A stretch of 64,000 nucleotides of DNA. It comes from a virus. The notes beneath the pieces are model-generated. The model saw only the letters and a list, made by a program, of their open reading frames with translations. It was not told where the DNA came from and did no database searches. The first letter of the stretch is position 1, and each line of letters starts with the position of its first letter. Where the stretch lies: the IMG/VR virus record IMGVR_UViG_3300038415_000126, positions 1 through 64,000 of that record; one strand, written 5' to 3'. The position numbers were made by a program, and so were the translations under genes. This document shows positions 41,745-50,481 of the stretch, one piece after another.

Positions 41745-41975
41745 TCAGCTCCACTCTGATTCGAGCGTGAGGACCTTTTGAGCCAGCAAGGTGATCGCCC
41801 GCTTCGTCTCCTCAGGGAGACCATCCGGAGGCGCCTCAGGTAGACTTGGGTCCAAGTCACGAGCCTCCAGCCACGCCCGAGGGAACTCGATAGCCCGGAT
41901 CTTGTCCAGCTCGGTACCGTGAGAGCTTACCGGTTGTCCTGAGACGTCTCTAACCCTTCGATTGCCTTTTGACAT
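41745..41975 (-). CDS. hypothetical protein
   Basis: 76 aa, charged, C-terminal helix (ETKRAITLLAQKVLTLESEW). Overlaps the upstream gene by 49 bases. Confidence 0.55.
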   Translation of the reverse strand: MSKGNRRVRDVSGQPVSSHGTELDKIRAIEFPRAWLEARDLDPSLPEAPPDGLPEETKRAITLLAQKVLTLESEWS

Positions 41976-42235
41976 CGCTCTTGGACCTCTTCAGTGTTAC
42001 AGATATTGACTATGATGTCCTCATCTACTGGGATTCGAAAGATCTGACCACTCGATGTCCTAACATCAATATAGGCTCGTGTAGTACCGCTCACTGGGGC
42101 AGTGTAGATCACCCGATCAGACCCAGATTCCTTCACGGATGCAATTTCACGATCAATGTGGTAGCCAACCACATCAAGTACAGCAAGGGCTCCTGGTAGC
42201 AATGGGGTTTCACTCGGTACTGTCTCTTCTGGCAT
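41927..42235 (-). CDS. hypothetical protein
   Basis: 102 aa, beta-rich with acidic ends. ATG 12 bases after a GGTGTAA element (42247-42253). Confidence 0.6.
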   Translation of the reverse strand: MPEETVPSETPLLPGALAVLDVVGYHIDREIASVKESGSDRVIYTAPVSGTTRAYIDVRTSSGQIFRIPVDEDIIVNICNTEEVQERCQKAIEGLETSQDNR

Positions 42236-42265
42236 GGTACCTCCGGTTACACCGCCCGAAGCGGA

Positions 42266-42478
42266 TTATCGGTCCCTGTTCTGCTTAGCCATCTCAGCCA
42301 TAGTGTTCACAGTACACTCAAGCGTGTCTGTCAGCTGCTTTATCTCGCGTTCTTGTACATCGAGTCGTCGTTCAACTGCGTCAAACTCGCGTCGATACCC
42401 ACGTGCTAACAGGACACTACTGGCCATGAATAGCAAGTAGATTGACGTCCATAGTGTATCTCTTCGCGTAAAGCTCAC
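42266..42478 (-). CDS. small membrane-anchored coiled-coil protein
   Basis: 70 aa: one membrane helix (TSIYLLFMASSVLLA), then a heptad helix (VERRLDVQEREIKQLTDTL). Spanin- or lysis-like size but no genetic partner seen. Confidence 0.6.
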   Translation of the reverse strand: MSFTRRDTLWTSIYLLFMASSVLLARGYRREFDAVERRLDVQEREIKQLTDTLECTVNTMAEMAKQNRDR

Positions 42479-42497
42479 GATTCCACCTTATCCAGGG

Positions 42498-42743
42498 TTA
42501 GAAGTTCTTCACATTGGTGACTGTCTCTTGGGCCTTGCAAGCAGAGCATCCAACGGAAACAATATCACCACACCCAGTAGGAGTGAACTTCACGTAGAAG
42601 TTGGTATCGAAGAGCATTCCAACCACATTCGATGGCTTGCAAGCCTTCCGGTGCTCATCAATCCAATCCTTGATCTTCTCAGCTTCCTCTGGGGTCGCCT
42701 CGAACTTGAAGGCATGGTTCTCGAACCAACGCTTGTCCATCAT
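42498..42743 (-). CDS. small Cys-containing protein
   Basis: 81 aa; TPTGCGDIVSVGCSACK. Coupled to the secreted protein gene upstream. Confidence 0.6.
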   Translation of the reverse strand: MMDKRWFENHAFKFEATPEEAEKIKDWIDEHRKACKPSNVVGMLFDTNFYVKFTPTGCGDIVSVGCSACKAQETVTNVKNF

Positions 42744-43000
42744 CACCACCGAACCGTGCAGGCCTTCATGACAAGCCCGCAACATACGACACCGGGGACC
42801 CGCTTCAAACCAATTGGATTGGTCGCCTCGAACTCAGTGGCCGACCAATCACCCATGCACGCAAAGAAGCCATGCCCGCGGGTCTGCACCTCTGTGAAAC
42901 CACTGTACCTGAGGGCTCTCTGAGTATCAGCCTCGTTCGTCCAGGGGAGACACCAGGCAATCATAAAGAGTAGAGAAATCACGTTGATGATGAGTTTCAT
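42743..43000 (-). CDS. predicted secreted protein
   Basis: 85 aa with an N-terminal signal-like helix (MKLIINVISLLFMIAWCLPW). GGTGTAA element (43010-43016) 10 bases upstream of the ATG. Confidence 0.6.
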   Translation of the reverse strand: MKLIINVISLLFMIAWCLPWTNEADTQRALRYSGFTEVQTRGHGFFACMGDWSATEFEATNPIGLKRVPGVVCCGLVMKACTVRW

Positions 43001-43022
43001 GCCAACTTGTTACACCAAGAGG

Positions 43023-43052
43023 TTGAGTTTTGACCCCTCTCGCGCGTAATAT
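43023..43052 (+). promoter_or_regulatory. TTGAGT-18-TAATAT promoter, leaderless type
   Basis: -35 TTGAGT (43023-43028), spacer ending CGCGCG, -10 TAATAT (43047-43052), 5 bases before ATG 43058. Back to back with the minus GGTGTAA element. Confidence 0.65.
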
Positions 43053-43057
43053 TAGTC

Positions 43058-43360
43058 ATGAACACTGAACGACGCTCCCTCTTTGCTTGCGGGGTTGAAC
43101 TGGTACTCGAAAACGGCAAGGTCACTATCCCCGGCAAGAGCAACGACGGCCCTCCCCGCCAAGAGTACGCCGACAAGCTCGCCACTATGACCGAAGACGA
43201 GTTCTTCGAGGCCTGCAAGAAGTACATCTGGCTCTCGGCCTATGCCAGCAACAACCCAAGGTCTGACTATCACTGGCAGAATGATGCTTGTACCCTTGAG
43301 GGCTGGCGCCGGAACCGTGATGACATCTACCAGAAGGCCTGGAACGAGGTTGCAAGGTAA
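43058..43360 (+). CDS. hypothetical protein
   Basis: 100 aa; Trp/Tyr-rich C-terminal half (KKYIWLSAYASNNPRSDYHW). No family. Single-gene transcript from the leaderless promoter. Confidence 0.65.
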   Translation: MNTERRSLFACGVELVLENGKVTIPGKSNDGPPRQEYADKLATMTEDEFFEACKKYIWLSAYASNNPRSDYHWQNDACTLEGWRRNRDDIYQKAWNEVAR

Positions 43361-43379
43361 TCCCTGGTTGGATCACCAT

Positions 43380-43895
43380 TTAGATCACCCAAGCCCGATT
43401 GTACCGCGATACTCGACGAACCTGTGGCTCATCAGGGAGCCTAACCTCGACCTGAAGAGGGACAGCAAACTGTGGGGTCAACCACAAGTGACTCGCGAGG
43501 CTTGCAGGGAGCTCCTTCATCCCCTGAATAGGGGTTAGCTCGTTGGTCAGACTCGCATATGCGAGGCCCAAATACACAACAGCATAGCCCCTATCCTCAC
43601 GATGAATCCAGTAGGCCCCGTAGAAGTTCCCGTCTCTGAACCCGTACTCATTATCAGAGGCCGCATAGTCAACCATGTCCTGAGCACCCCTTGTGAGTTG
43701 TTCAAACAGAGGGTCAGCCCACTCACTGATGAGGGTGACAATCGCTATGTCATGCGTTAGGAACCATGCCTCAACGCCTGCATTCCGGTTGTCATAGTCC
43801 TTGTAGTTCAGGCAGACAATCGGAGTCGAAGTGGTGTGGAACCCAGCCGGTGCATCTGTTGGGACTTCGAACCAGCGAATCGCCTTTGAGATCAT
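43380..43895 (-). CDS. C-terminally tagged hypothetical protein
   Basis: 171 aa, ending RVSRYNRAWVI. No gene follows it on this strand, so its tag cannot be explained as a ribosome-binding site for a downstream gene. Overlaps the kinase gene start. Confidence 0.75.
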   Translation of the reverse strand: MISKAIRWFEVPTDAPAGFHTTSTPIVCLNYKDYDNRNAGVEAWFLTHDIAIVTLISEWADPLFEQLTRGAQDMVDYAASDNEYGFRDGNFYGAYWIHREDRGYAVVYLGLAYASLTNELTPIQGMKELPASLASHLWLTPQFAVPLQVEVRLPDEPQVRRVSRYNRAWVI

Positions 43896-44356
43896 ACCAA
43901 GACACTAGCCTTGAGGAAGGTCTTCTCCGGACCCCACACGACCTCGTACAGCTCGTCAAAGCCTTCCGCCAGGGTTGGGGCAACGAACAACTTTGCCTTC
44001 GCTAGAATGCCCACACGAGGTATCAAAGCCTTCCCGACCCTCCGTGAGTTGCGATCTAGTGACTGCTGGGTAGAGCACCTAAAGTGATACCCCACAACCC
44101 AGGCAGAGTACTCCCGGCCGATTTGTATCAGCTCAGACCGCTCTTCCAACGTCACATTCGTGTTGTCCACAACCACTGAGCGCCCAGCACTCAGATCTTC
44201 TCGGATGAGTTGCGCCTGCCGAGCCGACTTGGACACCCCGCTCTTCCGGTCTCGACCCATCATGTCCTTGCTCACGACACTATGCTTCGGGTACTCCGCC
44301 ATCCGGAATGTACTCTTCCCCGATGCTTGTAGGCCCACAAGTATGACTAGGTCCAT
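43892..44356 (-). CDS. polynucleotide-kinase-like P-loop protein
   Basis: 154 aa from ATG 44356. VGLQASGKST (residues 7-16) is Walker A; SKDMMGRDRKSG, SAGRSVVVDNTNVTLEER and YHFRCSTQQSLDRNSRR follow the kinase domain of T4 Pnk and its AAA-like relatives, which phosphorylate 5'-OH RNA or DNA ends. The phosphatase domain is absent. Directly upstream is the Thg1-like gene, pointing to RNA repair. Confidence 0.85.
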   Translation of the reverse strand: MDLVILVGLQASGKSTFRMAEYPKHSVVSKDMMGRDRKSGVSKSARQAQLIREDLSAGRSVVVDNTNVTLEERSELIQIGREYSAWVVGYHFRCSTQQSLDRNSRRVGKALIPRVGILAKAKLFVAPTLAEGFDELYEVVWGPEKTFLKASVLV

Positions 44357-44361
44357 TGAAT

Positions 44362-45132
44362 TCACTCATCCGATCTAAGCACACCCAGACCGAGACACAA
44401 CTTAGTCACGAGACTAGCATATTCTGGCCCACGAGGGAGGTCTCGGTTTACATAGACCCTTCTCCTCAAAGCCATACTCGTCTCGTTCTTCTTGGGGTTG
44501 AACCCGTTCTTCTCGAAGTTCTCCCAGTAAATCCCGCAACCCCGCTTTTGCCATGCAGGAACGTTATTGAAGTTGATCCCGTGCTTGTGCAAGAGCTCGT
44601 TCTTCTCACTGAAGGTCTTGCCCTCAAGAGCTTTCGTCGCTTCCAAGGCGCTCTTGCCCTTGCCTCGAAGCGTCCAGTAGCACCACCCATTGAGGCAGCA
44701 CCGGGAAGCATCCGACTGCCTCCATCTGAAGTAGTCGACCACGTCATCATTCGAAACCCCAACCCACACGCGACTATCAAAGTGAGCCGGATAACTCAGT
44801 TTGACTGAGAAAATAGAACTTGCCACGCCCGCGGACACCGAAACCAGCTTCTCGATCTCTCGACCGAATAAGTCGGTATCACGGGGTAAGAGAACGCTGA
44901 TCTCATCCGACTCCGTGAAGGCGTAGAGCCCACCCAGCTCGACTAGTAGGGCAAGAGCCGTCGCCACCATGTAGTCGTGGAACTTGTGGTCAAAGGGGTG
45001 CTCAAACACCTTGGTCAATCGAGTGAAGCTCCGTCCATCAACGCGAATAACCATCCAAGCACCGGGAAGGGCCGCCATCGAGTGGTAACACTCAAGTCGT
45101 CGCATCCTGTCTTCAAGGCTATCGGACTTCAT
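44362..45132 (-). CDS. Thg1-like 3'-5' RNA polymerase
   Basis: 256 aa. VIRVDGRSFTRLTK (Asp32) and FTESDEISVLL (Asp76, Glu77) are the metal-binding signatures of tRNA-His guanylyltransferase and its bacterial Thg1-like relatives; CCLNGWCYW and FSEKNELLHKHGINFNNVP match later conserved blocks. Relatives add nucleotides to RNA 5' ends in the 3'-5' direction, including repair of 5'-truncated tRNAs. Next to a kinase, so a tRNA repair pair is likely. Confidence 0.92.
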   Translation of the reverse strand: MKSDSLEDRMRRLECYHSMAALPGAWMVIRVDGRSFTRLTKVFEHPFDHKFHDYMVATALALLVELGGLYAFTESDEISVLLPRDTDLFGREIEKLVSVSAGVASSIFSVKLSYPAHFDSRVWVGVSNDDVVDYFRWRQSDASRCCLNGWCYWTLRGKGKSALEATKALEGKTFSEKNELLHKHGINFNNVPAWQKRGCGIYWENFEKNGFNPKKNETSMALRRRVYVNRDLPRGPEYASLVTKLCLGLGVLRSDE

Positions 45133-45569
45133 GCTGTCGCAGCTTTCTTCAATCGGTTCAGAGCCTGAACTTCATTCCTATCATAAAGGGCTGTTCTCCG
45201 GATACCAATCAACTCACGCTCCGGGGTCACCAAGACGAGGTTCAGGCAGGTCATGTGGTAGTAGATCGCAATGATCCCATGAGGGACCTTCTGCAGAGCT
45301 TCCAAGACCGTGTTGTTTGGGTCAGTGGGCCAGTTCTCATGGGTCCAAACTTCATCGGTCAGCTGCTCGTGATCCATGGTGGGGAACTCATCCGTTTCGA
45401 GTATCTCACCTGTAGGTGAGCGGAAGCGACGAGTTGGGAAGAGCCCCTGCTTGATAGCTTCTTCCTGCGGAACCTCCTTCAGTCGATGCCCTAGAAGCCT
45501 CTCATGGTCGCGCTCCGCGAGGTAGGGAACACCAATGCGCTTTGCTAAGTCTGCAACGAACTTGGACAT
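45129..45569 (-). CDS. hypothetical protein of the RNA-repair operon
   Basis: 146 aa, ATGA overlap with the Thg1-like gene. Beta-rich second half (GIIAIYYHMTCLNLVLVTPERELIGI). Family not recognised. Confidence 0.65.
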   Translation of the reverse strand: MSKFVADLAKRIGVPYLAERDHERLLGHRLKEVPQEEAIKQGLFPTRRFRSPTGEILETDEFPTMDHEQLTDEVWTHENWPTDPNNTVLEALQKVPHGIIAIYYHMTCLNLVLVTPERELIGIRRTALYDRNEVQALNRLKKAATA

Positions 45570-45577
45570 GAGTTATC

Positions 45578-45829
45578 TCAACTTTGGAGAACCTCAGTCG
45601 GCTCTACCCTCAAGGAGACCAACTGGGGAGCACCATCTTCCAGGTGGCGTGTGAACTCATACTCCCGAGACGACCTAGGGTTCCTGAAATCAGCGGTATG
45701 CATAAATCCAGTGACCTCTAAACCTAACTTAGTACCACCAGCGATGGCGGCATCGTCCGCTGTTTGCGCTTCAACTACTAGTGTCTGACAATCGCTACGC
45801 CCTTTAGGCCCCGTAACCAAGAACATCAT
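45578..45829 (-). CDS. VTGP family small protein (copy 1)
   Basis: 83 aa; MFLVTGPKG, LVVEAQTADDAAIAGG and ADFRN match the product at 46544-46777. Paralogous pair, function unknown. Confidence 0.6.
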   Translation of the reverse strand: MMFLVTGPKGRSDCQTLVVEAQTADDAAIAGGTKLGLEVTGFMHTADFRNPRSSREYEFTRHLEDGAPQLVSLRVEPTEVLQS

Positions 45830-46035
45830 GACTTCTTCTCCTCAACGGGCCAGATAATGTACGGACCTTGACCCGAGGTCTGAATTACGAACCATCCTGT
45901 CTCCGGATGATGAACTATCGCTGTTGGAACCCCATCACCAGACTCACTCTCAAAGAGTTGAACAGCTTCTGGTGGCGCCCCGGCATAGTCAGTTACAATG
46001 AAGGTCTCAAGCTCCCCAGCACTTGGTCGCCTCAC
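45826..46035 (-). CDS. hypothetical protein
   Basis: 69 aa, beta-rich (FIVTDYAGAPPEAVQLF). Coupled on both sides. Confidence 0.6.
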   Translation of the reverse strand: MRRPSAGELETFIVTDYAGAPPEAVQLFESESGDGVPTAIVHHPETGWFVIQTSGQGPYIIWPVEEKKS

Positions 46036-46244
46036 GACTTCTGGTCATCGCCCACCGTGATCAGGTGAGTGACCTTCCCCGAGGAGTCATAGGGCCCGTC
46101 CGCAATCCGGACTGCTTCAGCCTTGCACTCATGATCATGAGACAAAGCCCGCGCCCAGCCCTCGGCCCCAGCATCATTGCCACGATACGTGTGAACCTCT
46201 TGTTTACCTGTATACTTGTCCCTGTATCGAATCTCGTAGCTCAT
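46032..46244 (-). CDS. hypothetical protein
   Basis: 70 aa, beta-rich (MSYEIRYRDKYTGKQEVHTY). Coupled on both sides. Confidence 0.6.
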   Translation of the reverse strand: MSYEIRYRDKYTGKQEVHTYRGNDAGAEGWARALSHDHECKAEAVRIADGPYDSSGKVTHLITVGDDQKS

Positions 46245-46495
46245 GACTTCTTCTCCAACTTCTTGATCTTCTTCACTACCCGGTCATACCGCCTCTGAAG
46301 CTCCAACATGTCGTCCCAGGCCGCTTGATTTGCTGCCTCGCTCCCGAGGTCGTCCGTTGACTGAAGGGCCGCTACCCCATCGTGAAGCTGATCCCGTAAC
46401 GTCTGAAGCTCACCCAAGTCAGTGGGGAGATCCGTCCCCAGCTCAAGTGCTTCTTGCCCATCCTTCAACCGCCGCTTGTCTACTGCTGATGGCAT
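46241..46495 (-). CDS. coiled-coil hypothetical protein
   Basis: 84 aa, helical with Leu heptads and a basic tail (DRVVKKIKKLEKKS). Confidence 0.6.
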   Translation of the reverse strand: MPSAVDKRRLKDGQEALELGTDLPTDLGELQTLRDQLHDGVAALQSTDDLGSEAANQAAWDDMLELQRRYDRVVKKIKKLEKKS

Positions 46496-46543
46496 ACTTC
46501 ATTTGTGTCCGGTATGGCTACCAAATTCCCATTATTGTCAACC

Positions 46544-46777
46544 TTAATCAACCTTGCCGGCGTGATCTTGTAGTACTCGTAGCATTGGGTAACGTCTGTC
46601 GAGCGGATGTATTGGTAATCCCTCGTGGTCTCTGAAGTCATCTATCTGGGCGTGACCCCCTACCTCAACCCCGAGTGCAACTCCCGCACCAAGAGCGGCA
46701 GCATCACTGGTCGGCGCTTCGACGAGTATCGTCCGTTGTTCCTTCGAGTTAGTGGGCCCGGTCACTACGAATATCAT
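46544..46777 (-). CDS. VTGP family small protein (copy 2)
   Basis: 77 aa from ATG 46777; MIFVVTGP, ILVEAPTSDAAALGAG, DDFRD. Paralogue of 45578-45829. Confidence 0.6.
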   Translation of the reverse strand: MIFVVTGPTNSKEQRTILVEAPTSDAAALGAGVALGVEVGGHAQIDDFRDHEGLPIHPLDRRYPMLRVLQDHAGKVD

Positions 46778-46853
46778 GGCGACAGCCATACCAGAAAGAG
46801 TTGCAATAAGTCAAGCTGGACAAGGGCCCGAATTGCGTGCTACTCTGATACTC

Positions 46854-47165
46854 ATGCCCAATGTAACACTAGAATTGACCGAAAGTGAGGCTCGAATCGT
46901 CGTGAGGGCCCTGGATATTGCGGTATCTTACATCAACAGTGGAGAGCCGTTCGATGGCATACTTGAGGAGTTTGATCTCACGCCTGAGGAGACCGAAGCC
47001 TTTCGAACCAAGATGCAAGCCCGAAAGGACGCCTTCGATCGACGACTCAGTGCTATGCCAGGTTATGGTGAGGTTACCAATGAGCCCATCGATTGGCCCC
47101 CAACCGACGAGGCCATCATCGAGTTCGTGTCCGGAGTCATTGAACAGCAACTACCCCAAGGTTGA
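46854..47165 (+). CDS. hypothetical protein
   Basis: 103 aa from ATG 46854. LTESEARIVVRALDIAV then LTPEETEAFRTKM; similar layout to 36687-36947. Confidence 0.65.
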   Translation: MPNVTLELTESEARIVVRALDIAVSYINSGEPFDGILEEFDLTPEETEAFRTKMQARKDAFDRRLSAMPGYGEVTNEPIDWPPTDEAIIEFVSGVIEQQLPQG

Positions 47166-47334
47166 GTATGCGCGAGGTCAAGGTCTAGTCGGAGGCGAAC
47201 CTTGACCCCATTATCGGGCCAGAGCTCTTCCGGTGTTCCTACTGGGTTGTTCGGTCTTGGAATCTCCAAAGCTCGGGTCCGAACCGCTCACCCAGTTACA
47301 CCAGAGATAATCCACAAACCCATGAAAGGGCCAC

Positions 47335-47751
47335 ATGCCCCTGAATCAAGAATCCCTGACCATTGAAGAGATCAACCTGATGCCCATGGAAGCTCTGACA
47401 CTCAGAGACTTGGTGAGCATGCAATCCACCAGACTCCCTTACTCGAACTACACATACCTGCAAGCCTCGTCAGGGTTCCCCAAAGAGGAACGTGAACGTG
47501 TCTTGACCAAGTTCGGTAACGAGAACGATGCCCGGTGGTACTGGATCTGGATCCGTCGAGGTCTCGACCCAGATAAAGCCATGCGCAAAGTATGCGCGGA
47601 CGACATCAATAACAAGCAACAGATTCTACGGACCAAGATCCTCATGAAGCGGAACAAGCGCAAGCAACCTAAATTCAAGCCCATCGAGGTATTGCCGGCC
47701 CACCCATCCTGTCACCAAAGACATCCAATCCACTCCTGTGGCCAAGAATAG
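47335..47751 (+). CDS. hypothetical protein
   Basis: 138 aa, helical with a Lys/Arg-rich tail and terminal His/Cys. No family. Confidence 0.6.
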   Translation: MPLNQESLTIEEINLMPMEALTLRDLVSMQSTRLPYSNYTYLQASSGFPKEERERVLTKFGNENDARWYWIWIRRGLDPDKAMRKVCADDINNKQQILRTKILMKRNKRKQPKFKPIEVLPAHPSCHQRHPIHSCGQE

Positions 47752-47757
47752 GTCCCC

Positions 47758-48042
47758 ATGCCCCCTAAGACCAAACCACCCTGCGAGAGACGGAACCGCA
47801 CTGTAGCCATCCTCTTGACCGAGGGAGAGATGAACGATCTCGACCAGTTGGTCGCTGAACAGAATAGGGCCATCAGATCCCTCGGCATATCCAACGTCAT
47901 CACCAGGGCGAACTTCATTCGAAACCTGGTCCACAAGGAGATAGCCACGCTCCACGAACGTCCTCTACCAGAGCCAGAACCTGATCCGGCGCCCTCGGCC
48001 CCGAAACTGAGAAAAGAAGAAGTGATTCAGTTCGAGACCTAG
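47758..48042 (+). CDS. ribbon-helix-helix-like protein
   Basis: 94 aa. RNRTVAILLTEGEMNDLDQLV is a beta strand followed by a helix, and ANFIRNLVHKEIA a second helix, as in CopG/Arc folds. Possible small transcription regulator. Confidence 0.55.
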   Translation: MPPKTKPPCERRNRTVAILLTEGEMNDLDQLVAEQNRAIRSLGISNVITRANFIRNLVHKEIATLHERPLPEPEPDPAPSAPKLRKEEVIQFET

Positions 48043-48075
48043 GCCACATACTTCATCTATGCTGTCCTAACTACT

Positions 48076-48762
48076 ATGAGCACTGATCCGATCATCAAGG
48101 AGCTGGTCGAACGCGCCGAGCACATGCCCTCCCAAGGGGAGAACTGGCCAGCCTTCATTGATGCCCTCCGAGAGTCTGACTACGATGTCACGGGCCCTAT
48201 CTATCAAGGGGGTCCTGGAAGCCTCACCAGAAGCATCTCAATCGCCCTCGGCCCTAAAAAGGACGAGAAGGTCAGTCTGACTCGGTTATTCCAAGAGTGG
48301 GATGATTACTACAAGCGCGACCAAGCCAAAAGGGTAAGGCAGCGCTACCTCGACTCGACCGTGGAAGTCATCTACCTCGACAAGAATGGTCGACTCAAGA
48401 AGCCTGAGCATATCCCCAAAGAGGATGCCCACACTCCGTGGAAGCCCGGTTGCCACATCCAAGAGGAGGGGGCCCATGTCGAAGGCCGAGGATGGGACAA
48501 CGACCAAGGAGCCACCTTCGTCCTGAAGACCACCCCGATTGGGACCGAGACGCCTACGGGAACCATTGTGGGTAAGCGCAAGCTGAGTGGGACCGTCCAG
48601 TACCTCATCAAGCCCCGTAGTGGCCCAGCTGAGAAGAAGTACCTCGCGCGCCTCGAACTCGAATCACTCCAAACTCAGCTCAGAATCAACCTGGACTACA
48701 TGAGCCCTGAGGACATCCAGAAGACCCACGAGAGAATCGAAGTGCTCAAGCACAAGGTGTGA
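48076..48762 (+). CDS. hypothetical protein
   Basis: 228 aa; helical N-terminus, Arg-rich centre, beta-rich part with GTIVGKRKLSGTVQYLI, C-terminal helices. Family not recognised. Last plus gene of the 46.9-48.8 kb operon. Confidence 0.65.
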   Translation: MSTDPIIKELVERAEHMPSQGENWPAFIDALRESDYDVTGPIYQGGPGSLTRSISIALGPKKDEKVSLTRLFQEWDDYYKRDQAKRVRQRYLDSTVEVIYLDKNGRLKKPEHIPKEDAHTPWKPGCHIQEEGAHVEGRGWDNDQGATFVLKTTPIGTETPTGTIVGKRKLSGTVQYLIKPRSGPAEKKYLARLELESLQTQLRINLDYMSPEDIQKTHERIEVLKHKV

Positions 48763-48767
48763 GGTAG

Positions 48768-49052
48768 CTAGTATGAACAGCGAGAGGCCCGCTTCGCTTG
48801 CTTCTCGCCTCTTTCCTTGAGCAGTTTTGCTAGATAGGACGTGCAATCTTTGCCGTAACTCGGTTTGCTCTTGCTCTTTTGGAACCCCTGGACGCTCTGA
48901 AACTCCCTCATGAACTCATCAGGTTGAGCAATATAGCGACGCATCCACTCATTGAAGGCCCATTGCAGGTCACGAACGGTAAATATTGCGTCGGATACTG
49001 GGGTTGTTTTGATCCTGGGTACCTTCGGCGCAGCTGTCCTTTTCACGGTCAT
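48768..49052 (-). CDS. basic hypothetical protein
   Basis: 94 aa from ATG 49052, 10 bases after GGTGTAGG. Rich in Lys/Arg, ends ASRCSY. Confidence 0.55.
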   Translation of the reverse strand: MTVKRTAAPKVPRIKTTPVSDAIFTVRDLQWAFNEWMRRYIAQPDEFMREFQSVQGFQKSKSKPSYGKDCTSYLAKLLKERGEKQAKRASRCSY

Positions 49053-49061
49053 GGCTACCAC

Positions 49062-49595
49062 CTACACCGATGGAGAGGACGTGTCGAGGGGTAATCGATC
49101 AGCCTCCGTCAGCGCCGTCCCCTGAATCACTTCGGATAGATCAAGCCCGTCACTCGCCTTCAAGGCATCCTTGTACAACGTGAACATATCCTGAATTATT
49201 GACCTGATCTCGAAGAAAGGCCCGGAAAACTGCTCTTCTTCAGGCATAACACTGATGAGGTTTTCATGATCAATGATAAGATCCTTGATCCCCTCAAGTA
49301 CCCCACCCCACGACCAATCAAGGCTCTCAGTGTGGGTATCGACTAGCTTCCGATAGTAGTTGTACCGAGCCAAACTCGGCCGAACCATACTCTGAATTAG
49401 CTTCTCCCGCCCCTGCTTAGTGAACAAGTAGTCAGAGTAAATCTTCCTCTTGACTTTATCCCAATGATCAGATGACCCAGGTTGCTTTTGCTTAGCTATA
49501 GTCAGCTCGATGTACCACCAAATTCTATCCTCATTGGATATATTGCGAGGTTCGACAGGGCTCTCTACGGCTGATAGGGCGCTCTCAGTTGACAT
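49062..49595 (-). CDS. YLxxL / GRxxWA paralogue family (copy 2)
   Basis: 177 aa. LFTKQGREKLIQSMVRP, LIIDHENLISVMPEEEQF align with copies 1 and 3. Its N-terminus differs. A GGTGTAG element lies 9 bases upstream, inside the end of copy 3. Confidence 0.65.
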   Translation of the reverse strand: MSTESALSAVESPVEPRNISNEDRIWWYIELTIAKQKQPGSSDHWDKVKRKIYSDYLFTKQGREKLIQSMVRPSLARYNYYRKLVDTHTESLDWSWGGVLEGIKDLIIDHENLISVMPEEEQFSGPFFEIRSIIQDMFTLYKDALKASDGLDLSEVIQGTALTEADRLPLDTSSPSV

Positions 49596-49603
49596 AAAGC
49601 AAG

Positions 49604-50137
49604 CTACACCGGAGGTCCATCTTCGTCACTTGTCTGGGTCACCAGAAGCGGGGTCCCAACCCCAGGGATCTCCTCGTAAGGATCAAGCCCAGAAACCACT
49701 TCAATCACTTCCTCCAACAACGCGATTAGCCGTACCAAACCCGCCCGTACCTCGCATACAGCTGGAATGAACCGCTCACCGTCAGGGTAGATGCTGATGA
49801 AGTTCTCGTACTCGACAATCGCTTCTTGAAGGCCCTTCAACACCCGGTTCCAAGTCCAGTCTATCGGCTGAGCCCGGGTATCTAGGATCTCCCGGTAGTA
49901 CTTGTACCGTACCTGTACCGGCTGAATCATCGACTGCGCGAACTTGTTCCGCCCATCTCGATTGAACAAGTACGCTGAGTAGATCTCGCGCTTCTGATCC
50001 GCTGTGATGTGCGACGGCCCACCCTGCGAGATGACCCAGTTGATATACCACTTGATCCGAGCCCGTATGCCCGAGTCGTTGCAGTCGTCTTCTAGGGCCT
50101 CTATCTGCTTAAGATATCACTCGACAATGAGAGGCAT
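49604..50137 (-). pseudogene. YLxxL / GRxxWA paralogue (copy 3) with TGA at codon 7
   Basis: From ATG 50137 the frame reads MPLIVE-stop-YLKQIEALEDD and then continues open for 170 codons to 49604. Copy 1 at the same place reads MAVDLEWYLDKLQD, so TGA replaces a Trp codon. The rest (LFNRDGRNKFAQSMIQP, IVEYENFISI, RFIPAVCEVRA) is intact. No alternative start with a ribosome site lies directly after the stop. Recent nonsense mutation, readthrough, or assembly error. Confidence 0.65.
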
Positions 50138-50145
50138 GGTCAACC

Positions 50146-50481
50146 TTATTCGAGTACAGTGGCGATGTCCCTGAGCAGCTCCTCACCCTTGGCCGTCAGC
50201 CACGAGCACCGGATAGTCGCCCCATGCTCGATGTAGTCTTGGTTGGTCGCCCACGACAGGAAGAACATCACCGGCAGGTCGTCATGGTTGGTAGTAGCCC
50301 ACGTGGACTGCCCAACATGGAGCCGAAACATCTCGACGATGTACCGAAGGATTGCATCCGAGTCCCCGCAGTCACATAGAGGTAAGACACCTTGCTTGAG
50401 GTAGGCAGCTCGGGTCGCCCAAGCTACTCCATTTTCATCGTAGAACCCGTCATCACGGTCATAGACCAGCTTCTCAAGCAT
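50146..50481 (-). CDS. hypothetical protein
   Basis: 111 aa from ATG 50481 with AGAGGG upstream, overlapping the previous stop. Has CDCGDSD near residue 37. Confidence 0.6.
   Translation of the reverse strand: MLEKLVYDRDDGFYDENGVAWATRAAYLKQGVLPLCDCGDSDAILRYIVEMFRLHVGQSTWATTNHDDLPVMFFLSWATNQDYIEHGATIRCSWLTAKGEELLRDIATVLE

Noticed and set aside
47166-47334. Minus-strand gene after a GGTGTAA-like box near 47292
   Set aside because: Only a 26-codon GTG frame and a frame running into the plus gene are available; neither is convincing.
49604-50137. Genome-wide recoding of TGA as Trp
   Set aside because: Dozens of genes end in TGA overlapping the next ATG (TGATG, ATGA), so TGA is a normal stop; only isolated cases look in-frame.
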